A program made the position numbers and the translations under genes. A stretch of DNA of 51,634 nucleotides from Bacillota bacterium (GTDB taxonomy: Bacteria > Bacillota > Bacilli > ZCTH02-B2), in assembly GCA_017577895.1 (NCBI GenBank), contig PKQY01000008.1:1-51634 (forward strand), given 5' to 3'. The notes under the pieces are model-generated. The model made no database searches and was not told where the DNA came from. It saw only the letters and a program-made list of their open reading frames with translations. Shown in pieces: positions 33,781-40,976 of the stretch (position 1 is the first letter of the stretch; the number at the start of each line of letters is the position of its first letter).

Positions 33781-35304
33781 TTACATATTGGAAAACAATG
33801 CCCGATACCAGATGCGTTTGGCCAGTTGCGGTTCGTTCGTGATGTGGACATGTTTGATTTCCGAATACTCGTCCAATGCATACTTGCCCAATTCCCGCCC
33901 CAGTCCGCTTTGCTTATATCCCCCAAACGGCCCGTCGCTGCGCAACCGGTGCCAATCGTTGATCCAGACGGTACCCGCGCGGATTTTGCGGGCGATGGCC
34001 AAAGCTTTTTCCTCATCGCGCGTCCAAATCCCGGCCGCCAGCCCATAGATCGTATCGTTGGCCATCCGGATGGCTTCGTCCAAGTCTTCATACCGAATGA
34101 CCGACAACACCGGGCCGAAAATTTCCTCTTGCGCAATCTTCATGTCGTTCCTCACGTCGACAAAGATGGTCGGTTCGATGAAGTGCCCTTTCTCACATCC
34201 CGGCACGTGCGCTTCCCGGCCCCCGCAAACGATCTTGGCGCCTTCGTTTAATCCCGACTCGATATAGGCCAACACCGTCTCTTTTTGCTGGCGGGAAATG
34301 ACCGGTCCAACGTCGGTCGCCATGTCCGCCGGATTCCCCAATTTGAGCTTGGAGGTCAGTTCCACCAGTCCTTCAATCACCTTGTCATAAAGATTTGCCG
34401 GCACAAACAATCGCGTTCCCGACTCACACAACTGTCCCGAATGCAAAAACACTCCGAACAAACTGCCCGGCAATGCGATTTCCAAATCGGCATCTTCCAG
34501 CAAAATGTTTGGTGATTTACCCCCCAACTCCAGCGTCGTTCTCTTGATGGTCCCCGATGCCAACTGCATAATGCGGCGCCCGACCTCCGTAGAACCGGTA
34601 AAAGCTACCTTGTCCACCTCAGGATGGGTCACCAACGCCTCGCCCACTTCCGCCCCGGAACCGGTGACGACATTGACCACACCGGGAGGCACCACTTGTG
34701 AAATAATTTCTGCCAGCTTCAACGTGGACAACGGCGTATAACTGGCCGGCTTGATCACGATGGTATTCCCCATGGCCAGCGCCGGCGCGATTTTCCATGC
34801 TGCCAACATCATGGGCATGTTCCACGGGGTAATGGCTGCGCAAACCCCCACCGGTTCGCGCCACACTTTGCCTTTGCCTACACCGGGAAAGGTCAAATCC
34901 GGCAACTCTTCATCCAGCGAATACGCGGCCAACATTTTTCCCATGGTTTGAAACACTTCCGACACCATGACGACATCGGAAAAAGAAACACGGCGGATGG
35001 TGCCGCCCGAACTCATCACTTCCAATCGAACCAACTCTTGCGCATGCTTGGATATCCGCTTCCCGATGTCGATCAGCAACTCGCCCCGTTCCTGCGGCGA
35101 ACGTTCGCTCCATATGCCCGCATCAAAAACAGCCCGGGCAGCCCGGACGGCCCGTTCCACGTCTTCCCGACCGCCTTTGGCGACTTTTGCCACTACAGCA
35201 CCCGTGGCCGGGTTGTAGACGTCATACGTTTCTCCCGTGCTCGCGGGCATCCATTGTCCGTCGATAAACAACGGAAACATTTCCACATTCAATTCCACCG
35301 CCAC
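33781..35304 (-). CDS. NAD(P)-dependent aldehyde dehydrogenase
   Basis: A 507-residue member of the ALDH superfamily. PWNMPMMLAAWKIAPAL and NTIVIKPASYTPLS are in the cofactor region, FTGSTEVGRRI and LELGGKSPNIL (general-base Glu) follow, and the nucleophile is the Cys in SGQLCESGTRL. It oxidises an aldehyde to the acid; the sequence is of the broad betaine/aromatic/aliphatic aldehyde type, so the substrate is open. The start is GTG 35304 with AGGAGG eight bases in front. It follows the Trp-repeat protein by only 50 bases on the same strand with no clear terminator between, so it may be the last gene of that operon. Confidence 0.92.
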   Translation of the reverse strand: MAVELNVEMFPLFIDGQWMPASTGETYDVYNPATGAVVAKVAKGGREDVERAVRAARAVFDAGIWSERSPQERGELLIDIGKRISKHAQELVRLEVMSSGGTIRRVSFSDVVMVSEVFQTMGKMLAAYSLDEELPDLTFPGVGKGKVWREPVGVCAAITPWNMPMMLAAWKIAPALAMGNTIVIKPASYTPLSTLKLAEIISQVVPPGVVNVVTGSGAEVGEALVTHPEVDKVAFTGSTEVGRRIMQLASGTIKRTTLELGGKSPNILLEDADLEIALPGSLFGVFLHSGQLCESGTRLFVPANLYDKVIEGLVELTSKLKLGNPADMATDVGPVISRQQKETVLAYIESGLNEGAKIVCGGREAHVPGCEKGHFIEPTIFVDVRNDMKIAQEEIFGPVLSVIRYEDLDEAIRMANDTIYGLAAGIWTRDEEKALAIARKIRAGTVWINDWHRLRSDGPFGGYKQSGLGRELGKYALDEYSEIKHVHITNEPQLAKRIWYRALFSNM

Positions 35305-35354
35305 GCTGTCATCCTCCTCTTTCTATCTCGATGTTGGTGTTTCAATCCCGATGA

Positions 35355-36824
35355 TCAGGGGACATAAGAACTCAGATGACCCCTGCCAATGTTTAACACC
35401 AAATTTTGGATCACAATCTTTTCGGCTCTCATTAAATGGGTGTTCAACAACATGTCATCCACGTCCACAGTAATGGTAAAGGACAACAGGTTCGCCAAAA
35501 GGAGCAACAAATCGACTTCCGGTGTTGTCGTCCAATAATTGTGCAAGATGATGGGAATGAAACCCAGGACCCGCGCCTCCATTCGCTTGGCATACATTTC
35601 GGATACCCGGTTTTCCAAATCCCGTTTAAAAAAGCGATTGCCGGTAATTTTTACTAAGTCGTTTTCATTTTTCGTCGTGATTTGAATATGAAAGGGAATG
35701 CCTTGGGCTGTGAAATTTTTGTATAAATTTAATCCCCGAATTTCCACATCGTCCAAATTCAATTCGGCCTGGGGTTCAAGATTCCGAGTCGATGTCTCCG
35801 CCAAAATGGGTTCTGTAAACAAATTTTTTCCTTTCAACGATTTCAACGCGATGACAAACCCGCCCACTTCCGGTTCTGCAGGAAAACGGCCGCCACCGCC
35901 CATCAGCATATTGATTCTTTCCGCTTGGCGTTGAAACAACTCGATTAACACTTCTTCTGGCAGTCGTGCCAAATCATCTTCCGAAAGTTCTTCCCACTCA
36001 TCCAACAATTTTTGTATTATCGCTTCCTTGACTTCTTTTGGCAGGTGTTCCCAATCCTCGCTTGAAAAGTTCCGCCAATCTTCTGCCAGCTGTGAAATCA
36101 CAACGTCTTTTACGGCTTTTGGCAGTTGATCCCATTGTTCCGGTGAGATGTCTCGCCAATTTTCAACGATTTGTTGAATGAGTTCCTCCTTCAATTCGTC
36201 CGACAACTGTGACCATTCTTCCGGAGAAAGGGTCCGCCAATCGGGCAGTTCCGGTTCTACAATCACAGGCAGTTCTGGTACGGGTTGTTGATCAGATTCG
36301 GGTTCCGGTTGCGGGGCCGGTTCAGGCTCGGGTAGCGTACCGGGCTCAGTATCGGACGGCGTGCCCGGTTCGGAATCCGGCGGCGTGCCCGGCTCAGTAT
36401 CGGACGGCGTGCCCGGTTCGGAGTCAGGCGGCGTACCCGGCTCAGTATCGGACGGCGTGCCCGGTTCGGAATCCGGCGGCGTGCTCGGCTCAGTATCGGA
36501 CGGCGTACCCGGCTCAGAAACCGGAAGCGTACCCGAATCAGAATCGGGCAACGTACTTTGCTCAGAATCCGGTATTGTACCCGGTTCCGAATCCGGCGAT
36601 GAGTTGGACGATTCTTCTTCATGGGGAAGGGCCGGATGTTGTTCCGCCGACGGCGCATCATCCACCTGCTGCGAAATGTCAGGAGACAACGTTCGTGCAA
36701 AGACCGGTACAGCATAGATGGCACCGGTAAAAATCAGAGCATTCGATAAAATAAAAACAGTAATGATCATGCCGACAACCCAACATTTTACCGTAGAGAG
36801 AAACGGGCTGCGCCTTCCGCTCAC
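35355..36824 (-). CDS. Exported protein with acidic Pro-rich repeats, four Trp repeats and DUF6230-like C-terminal domain
   Basis: A 489-residue protein I do not know from any described system. Residues 15-43 are a signal peptide or anchor (GMIITVFILSNALIFTGAIY) with a possible cleavage after VFA. Residues about 70-195 are a Ser/Thr/Pro/Glu/Asp linker built on an eight-residue period (PGTPPDSE, PGTPSDTE). Residues 196-303 hold four tandem repeats with Trp at 196, 223, 250 and 277, exactly 27 apart, pattern W-x3-S-x-E-x-W/L-x2-L-P. Residues 320-489 align with the DUF6230-like protein upstream. The start GTG 36824 overlaps the stop of the membrane protein gene (GTGA), so both are translationally coupled. 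Confidence 0.8.
   Translation of the reverse strand: MSGRRSPFLSTVKCWVVGMIITVFILSNALIFTGAIYAVPVFARTLSPDISQQVDDAPSAEQHPALPHEEESSNSSPDSEPGTIPDSEQSTLPDSDSGTLPVSEPGTPSDTEPSTPPDSEPGTPSDTEPGTPPDSEPGTPSDTEPGTPPDSEPGTPSDTEPGTLPEPEPAPQPEPESDQQPVPELPVIVEPELPDWRTLSPEEWSQLSDELKEELIQQIVENWRDISPEQWDQLPKAVKDVVISQLAEDWRNFSSEDWEHLPKEVKEAIIQKLLDEWEELSEDDLARLPEEVLIELFQRQAERINMLMGGGGRFPAEPEVGGFVIALKSLKGKNLFTEPILAETSTRNLEPQAELNLDDVEIRGLNLYKNFTAQGIPFHIQITTKNENDLVKITGNRFFKRDLENRVSEMYAKRMEARVLGFIPIILHNYWTTTPEVDLLLLLANLLSFTITVDVDDMLLNTHLMRAEKIVIQNLVLNIGRGHLSSYVP
35918..36241 (-). repeat. Coding region for four 27-residue Trp repeats
   Basis: Four consecutive 81-base units encode WRTLSPEEWSQLSDELKEEL-like helical segments. 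Key residues per unit are W1, S5 or S6, E7 to E8, W or L near 9, L12, P13 and a hydrophobic/acidic second helix. The DNA units have diverged, so the repeat is old and kept for the protein. Confidence 0.8.
36332..36590 (-). repeat. Coding repeat for Pro/Ser/Thr/Glu linker
   Basis: About ten 24-base units encode alternating PGTPPDSE and PGTPSDTE octapeptides. Adjacent 48-base double units are almost identical in DNA, with GGCGTGCCCGGTTCGGA-like cores recurring, so the linker is young and probably varies in length between strains by slippage. Confidence 0.8.
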
Positions 36825-37795
36825 TTTGGTTCCTCCCCTCCAAGAGCTTCTCCTTCTCCCCCATCTTTTGCCACAGCCACTTCTGCGGTAACCGACTCGA
36901 CTTCAGAGGCGCGCGATTCCTCAGCAGCTTGCGAAACGGGTTGCGGCTTCCGCCATGCAACAGTCAAACTGCCGGCCAAAATCCCGACGAGCCCTCCGAT
37001 GATCAATCCCCCCGTGGCACCGACAAAAGACAACACCGAGAAAAAGATCAAGAGCCCCCCCAGCACGGAAGAATGTTGCGGATAAACCATCGCCAACACC
37101 GACACCGCGATCATCAGCGTACCGAGCACCAAACCCGCCCACATGAGACCGCTGCCGGGAAGGAAAAGAAACGGCGAAACGTTAATCCCTACCCAGAGCA
37201 CCAGCGAACCGCTTAAAATGCCCAACACAGATGAAAACAGAGGACGGTTGCGATTCCGCGAAAAGATGATGCCGGGCAACAAAGAAAGCATTCCAGAGAC
37301 GATAAACGGCACGACAAAAATCAAACCTTGTTTCCAAAAGCTCGCGTTTGCATCCAGGTTCGGCACCACACTGAAGCCAAACCATCCGCCCACGAGACTC
37401 AACAAGAAAAAGACGGCGGTTTCTACGACGTAGGGGACGTACCATTGTCGTCTTTCCAAAAAAGTGACAACCGAATACCAAAACAGCGCAAAGACCAAAA
37501 AACCATACAGTGCACCGAGAATGATGCCGAAATACGGATGGGCCAGCCATGTATTGATGTATCCACCCAGCAAGATGCCTGGGAAAACGCCGGCCAAACC
37601 AATGTGGACCGGACGCCGGTAACGTTGAAACCGCTCACCAATGAATGCCAACACCCCACCGACGAACAACAACCCAATCAGCGTCGACAAGGCAAATCCC
37701 GCCAACGGAAATTTAAACACGACGAAGCCGAGGAAACTGCCGATACACAAGCCAATGAACCCCATCTGCACATAGGAAACCGCTGTCCGTAACAT
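36821..37795 (-). CDS. DUF6114-like polytopic membrane protein
   Basis: A 324-residue membrane protein with about nine to ten hydrophobic segments and an acidic cytosolic tail of about 50 residues. The second half (VGINVSPFLFLPGSGLMWAG, VLAMVYPQHSSVLGGLL and LIIGGLVGILAGSLTVAW) resembles the DUF6114 family, which in actinobacteria lies next to DUF6230 genes. The first half has extra membrane segments not expected there. ATG 37795 is preceded by GGGAGGGGG nine bases before. It lies between the DUF6230-like gene and the Trp-repeat gene, overlapping the latter by four bases. The function is unknown; a scaffold or exporter for the two secreted partners is a guess. Confidence 0.75.
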   Translation of the reverse strand: MLRTAVSYVQMGFIGLCIGSFLGFVVFKFPLAGFALSTLIGLLFVGGVLAFIGERFQRYRRPVHIGLAGVFPGILLGGYINTWLAHPYFGIILGALYGFLVFALFWYSVVTFLERRQWYVPYVVETAVFFLLSLVGGWFGFSVVPNLDANASFWKQGLIFVVPFIVSGMLSLLPGIIFSRNRNRPLFSSVLGILSGSLVLWVGINVSPFLFLPGSGLMWAGLVLGTLMIAVSVLAMVYPQHSSVLGGLLIFFSVLSFVGATGGLIIGGLVGILAGSLTVAWRKPQPVSQAAEESRASEVESVTAEVAVAKDGGEGEALGGEEPK

Positions 37796-37873
37796 GGCCA
37801 ACCCCCTCCCTCTGTCCCATCAACCAAAACCTGAGGTTCAACCTAAAACTTCTCTCCACTGAAGAGATGCGGA

Positions 37874-37909
37874 AGACCCATGTCAACGCCAACCGGTTGA
37901 CACGGGTCT
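37874..37909 (-). repeat. Strong intercistronic hairpin
   Basis: Arms 37874-37887 (AGACCCATGTCAAC) and 37896-37909 (GTTGACACGGGTCT) pair over 14 bp; the single mismatch becomes G-U in the minus-strand RNA. It begins 20 bases after the stop of the DUF6230-like gene. No U-run follows, so it is more likely an RNA-stability or processing element, or a weak terminator, than a full stop. Confidence 0.75.
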
Positions 37910-37928
37910 CACGCTCGTTTAGCCAAGC

Positions 37929-38549
37929 TTAGTCGCGGTCAAAATCGCCGCCGACGTAATTCCCATTTTGGTCATAAGCGATGATTTTCAGTTTCATGCC
38001 CGGCAGCCCGATGGAATTGGTGGTCAACGAGTGGGCATTCAACTCCGGATTGGTCAGTTTCATCGAATCCGCTTGCAAGCCCAACACGTTCAAGGGGTTG
38101 TCACTGCGTCTTTCTTTGACTTCCATATTGTTGAATTCCGCCAAATCGGCCACCATACCTGAGATGTTCATTCTGACGCCTTGACCTTCCACGTCTCCCG
38201 TCGTCGTAATTTCGATTCTTACTTTATGAATGCCAAAGTTACCCAACTCATTGGAAACGTTCAACTCTTTCGACAAATTCAATTCCTTGATTTTGACGCT
38301 GTTCAACCTAACGGCACCTTGCGGCCACAGGGACCGTTCTTGCGTTTCCCCGATGGCCGGTACCAATTGGAAACCTTGTCCTTCAATTTCTGCTGCCGCC
38401 ACGACAAAACCTCCGACACCGGCTAACGGAAAAGCAGCTAGCACCGTTCCGCTGAAGAACAAGACGGCCAACAAGACCATCAACGCAGCATACCCGATGC
38501 TGGTCGTCATCAGGAAAGATTTTTTATTGATGTTCAACACGTTACCCAT
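37929..38549 (-). CDS. Secreted DUF6230-like protein
   Basis: A 206-residue protein with a signal peptide (MTTSIGYAALMVLLAVLFF and cleavage near VLA-A at about 38). The mature part begins FPLAGVGGFVVAAAEIEGQG and is predicted to be beta-rich, matching the DUF6230 pattern known mostly from actinobacteria. The C-terminus is LKIIAYDQNGNYVGGDFDRD. ATG 38549 has AAGGGGG about ten bases before. It heads the cassette with the DUF6114-like membrane protein, and its mature domain resembles the C-terminal domain of the Trp-repeat protein. The role is unknown. Confidence 0.78.
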   Translation of the reverse strand: MGNVLNINKKSFLMTTSIGYAALMVLLAVLFFSGTVLAAFPLAGVGGFVVAAAEIEGQGFQLVPAIGETQERSLWPQGAVRLNSVKIKELNLSKELNVSNELGNFGIHKVRIEITTTGDVEGQGVRMNISGMVADLAEFNNMEVKERRSDNPLNVLGLQADSMKLTNPELNAHSLTTNSIGLPGMKLKIIAYDQNGNYVGGDFDRD

Positions 38550-38634
38550 CGAATGGCATCCCCCTTCTTCCAAAATTTTTTCGTTGTGAAGTAATGAATG
38601 GCCTCAAATCCATACCATCTCTCTCAACGGTCAA
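38542..38634 (-). CDS. Possible 30-residue leader peptide overlapping the DUF6230-like gene
   Basis: A TTG start at 38634 is preceded by GGGAGGTGAT, an almost complete anti-16S match at six bases distance. The frame runs 30 codons (MTVERDGMDLRPFITSQRKN in its first 20 residues) and stops at TAA inside the first codons of the next gene, overlapping its ATG by eight bases. The strong ribosome site is hard to explain otherwise. A leader peptide that couples translation is possible; chance is not excluded. Confidence 0.4.
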   Translation of the reverse strand: MTVERDGMDLRPFITSQRKNFGRRGMPFDG

Positions 38635-38737
38635 CTATCACCTCCCGCCTAGTACCGGACGTGCCGTGTTGTGGTCGGTCGGGTGTCTTCGTCGTCTGGG
38701 ATGCGCTTTCATTTATTTATGAAATTTTCTATACTAG

Positions 38738-38766
38738 ATTGTATTTAGACCGAATATTGCAAACAA
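38738..38766 (-). promoter_or_regulatory. Sigma-A-like promoter of the DUF6230/DUF6114 cassette
   Basis: Minus strand TTGTTT (38766-38761), 17 bases, TACAAT (38743-38738). It gives a leader of nearly 190 bases before the DUF6230-like start, containing the possible small frame. The surrounding 100 bases are much richer in A/T than the genes. Confidence 0.5.
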
Positions 38767-38767
38767 T

Positions 38768-38789
38768 CCCCTCAAATAGGGGGTTTTTA
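38768..38789. terminator. Short hairpin after the small gene at 38801
   Basis: CCCCT (38768-38772) and AGGGG (38778-38782) form a five-bp stem with loop CAAAT. On plus a run of five T follows; on minus only ATTGTTT. It could end the minus-strand lipid operon weakly. No plus-strand gene upstream needs it. Confidence 0.4.
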
Positions 38790-38800
38790 TGTGCGCGGAT

Positions 38801-39124
38801 TTATCGCTGCCCCGATTGGGTCGTCTCCTGGATTTGTCGGGAATTGGCCAACGCATTCAAATAGGCTTGCCACTCCTTGCGCAATTGGTGCCCGAACTTC
38901 ATCAGGGCAAGGACAATCGGCCGGGTCGAATGATCGTTTAAAAACACCTCGATAAATGCGTCCTTGATCTCTTCTTTGCGTCCGCGCACGCCATGATCTT
39001 TCCCATACAGCAAGTGTTCCTCCAAGAGACGATCAATGAGCGGATTTCCGGGTCCCCCGCTTTGCCGGTAAAATGCCTCGATTCGACGGGTCATCAAGAG
39101 GCTGTCATCCCCATCGTGACGCAT
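38801..39124 (-). CDS. Hypothetical protein next to the UbiB-type kinase
   Basis: A 107-residue, probably all-helical soluble protein with no signal or membrane segment. Notable stretches are FYRQSGGPGNPLIDRLLEEH and RPIVLALMKFGHQLRKEW. ATG 39124 is preceded by GGAGGGAGG. I do not recognise the family; size and helices recall phasin-like or regulatory partners that sometimes stand beside AarF genes, but that is only a suggestion. It is 18 bases after the UbiB-type gene and is the last gene of the operon. Confidence 0.65.
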   Translation of the reverse strand: MRHDGDDSLLMTRRIEAFYRQSGGPGNPLIDRLLEEHLLYGKDHGVRGRKEEIKDAFIEVFLNDHSTRPIVLALMKFGHQLRKEWQAYLNALANSRQIQETTQSGQR

Positions 39125-39142
39125 TGGTCCTCCCTCCTCCCC

Positions 39143-40909
39143 CTAAAACAAGGAACGATATTTTCGCGTCCGGAACAGCCGCCAAACGACAAACAAGATG
39201 CAGGCAATGGAAACGAGTAACCCGACATTGCCGATGACCGTTTTGCTTAACCCCAAAAAAGCACCGTCCGGCACACTGGCAATCACCATGCCTGTGGACA
39301 ACACGACAGCCGTGACAATCAGCCCCAACACCAACCGGTTCACCAATTGGTTCAACGTGTTTCGCAACACCGTGTCCGTCTGGACTTGCACATTGACGCG
39401 GACATTGTTGTCGGCCAAATGTTCCAAGATTTTGTTGGCTTTTCTCGGAAATGACGTCAACAATCGGGACGCTTCCACTAAAAGACTGGCATTGGCCCGG
39501 TAATTAAACCGCTTGCTGAGCATACTTTTTAAAATCGGGATCTCATACGCCTCGACCACTTTTCCATAGGAAATTTCCGGACAAAGCCAGCGGGCAACCC
39601 CTTCGGTGGCGGAAAAGCCTTTGGCCCACAACGCCAAACCGCTGGGGACACGGCAGTAATTGCGCAGACCGATCTGGATCGCATCCATGACCAAACGGCC
39701 GTAGTTGTACCGTTTGTGTCCTTGATACACATCGACATAATTCAGCACAAAGGCTTTCAATTCGTCTTTCACTTTGACGATGTCGGTATAAATCGTCGGG
39801 GTGTTGATTTCCAACAATATATCGACAGCGTCGTCAATCTGGTTCAGCTGGATGTGCATGATAAAGCGCATGAGATTTTGGGCAAGGATGCTGTCCATGC
39901 GCCCGGTCATGCCCCAGTCGATGATATACGCCTTTTTCCGGTGCCGGTCGATGATAATGTTGGAACCGTGGGCATCCGCGTAATAATGGCCGTCCAACAT
40001 GGTCTGGACGTACAGATGGATCAAATCGATCATGATGCGGGTCCGCTCTTCAAACGTCAAAAAGTCCACGGGAAAATCTTTGATGTGCCATCCGTCGATA
40101 AATTCCATCAACAAAATGTTTTTCGTGGCCTGATACACTTCCGGCACGTCCACGTATTCCGTCATCGAGCGGTATTTCTGCATCTCGATACATTTTCGCG
40201 CCTCTTCCCGCATGTCCAACTCATCCATGGCGCTGCTGTAGTAATTGTCAATCAACATGTTCAGATCGACGGCCGCCCGCAACTCGGCCGGAAGCCGTTT
40301 TTGCAGCCGTTGGACAAATTTCCGGATCACGGTAATATCGGTCCTGAACAAGTATTCCACCGTCGGCCGCACCACTTTCAGCGCTGCCACCCGTCCGTCT
40401 TTCATCACCACTTTGTACACCTGCGCCAAGGATGCGGACCCTAACGGCTTCTCCTCAATATGGGAAAACGTCGCCAACCCCTCGGGCAATTCCCGATCGA
40501 CAATCGCCTGGATTTTGCGGAATTCAATGGGCGGAACTTGATCCAACAGCTTCTCCAACTCTTTGGTGATGGGATCCGGAATGATGTCTTGCCGCGTCAC
40601 CAACACTTGGCCAAGTTTGATGAACGTCGGTCCCAATTCTTCAAAGGCCAGGCGCAACCGTTCGCCCACTTGCCGCAATCGCTCATCTTCCTGGGTACTG
40701 CGCCTCCGTTTGCGAAACAGTTTCCAAAAAGCGTGATCCTTCAACAAATACAGCAATCCGTGCTTTGCCAGCACGGAAATAATTTTCCGCCGCCGCCTTG
40801 CAACCGTGATGGCGGCCATCTCTTTTTCAATTTCTTTCCATACGTCGTCAAACGACGCCCTCGGTTGCTCCGCCACAACCGTCTCGACCTGTTTTTTCAC
40901 TGTGTTCAA
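39143..40909 (-). CDS. ABC1/UbiB (AarF)-family atypical kinase with two C-terminal membrane helices
   Basis: A 588-residue UbiB-family protein. The KxGQ-type motif is FIKLGQVLVTRQ, the Ala-rich loop is LGSASLAQVYK, and the metal site is IIDWGMTGR. The usual catalytic HADPHPGN reads YADAHGSNIIID, an altered motif. Two hydrophobic helices end the protein (LVLGLIVTAVVLSTGMVIA and NVGLLVSIACILFVVW), anchoring it in the membrane. Family members support quinone or other lipid metabolism, probably as lipid-extracting ATPases. The start is TTG 40909 since GGAGG lies eight bases before; an ATG at 40936 has no site. It follows R2lox in the operon. Confidence 0.9.
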   Translation of the reverse strand: MNTVKKQVETVVAEQPRASFDDVWKEIEKEMAAITVARRRRKIISVLAKHGLLYLLKDHAFWKLFRKRRRSTQEDERLRQVGERLRLAFEELGPTFIKLGQVLVTRQDIIPDPITKELEKLLDQVPPIEFRKIQAIVDRELPEGLATFSHIEEKPLGSASLAQVYKVVMKDGRVAALKVVRPTVEYLFRTDITVIRKFVQRLQKRLPAELRAAVDLNMLIDNYYSSAMDELDMREEARKCIEMQKYRSMTEYVDVPEVYQATKNILLMEFIDGWHIKDFPVDFLTFEERTRIMIDLIHLYVQTMLDGHYYADAHGSNIIIDRHRKKAYIIDWGMTGRMDSILAQNLMRFIMHIQLNQIDDAVDILLEINTPTIYTDIVKVKDELKAFVLNYVDVYQGHKRYNYGRLVMDAIQIGLRNYCRVPSGLALWAKGFSATEGVARWLCPEISYGKVVEAYEIPILKSMLSKRFNYRANASLLVEASRLLTSFPRKANKILEHLADNNVRVNVQVQTDTVLRNTLNQLVNRLVLGLIVTAVVLSTGMVIASVPDGAFLGLSKTVIGNVGLLVSIACILFVVWRLFRTRKYRSLF

Positions 40910-40976
40910 GCTTTCACCCTCCTGTCTGTCCTGCATCTGTCGGGTGAATCCGTCCTTCCATCAAGCCGGTCCTTTA

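Noticed and set aside
36332..36590. Regular short DNA repeats that could recall a CRISPR array
   Set aside because: The units are in one reading frame, encode PGTPPDSE-like octapeptides, lack unique spacers and no cas gene is near. They are coding repeats.
38590..38740. Riboswitch in the DUF6230-like leader
   Set aside because: No recognised aptamer core was seen. The leader is explained by a promoter, an AT-rich stretch and a possible small frame.
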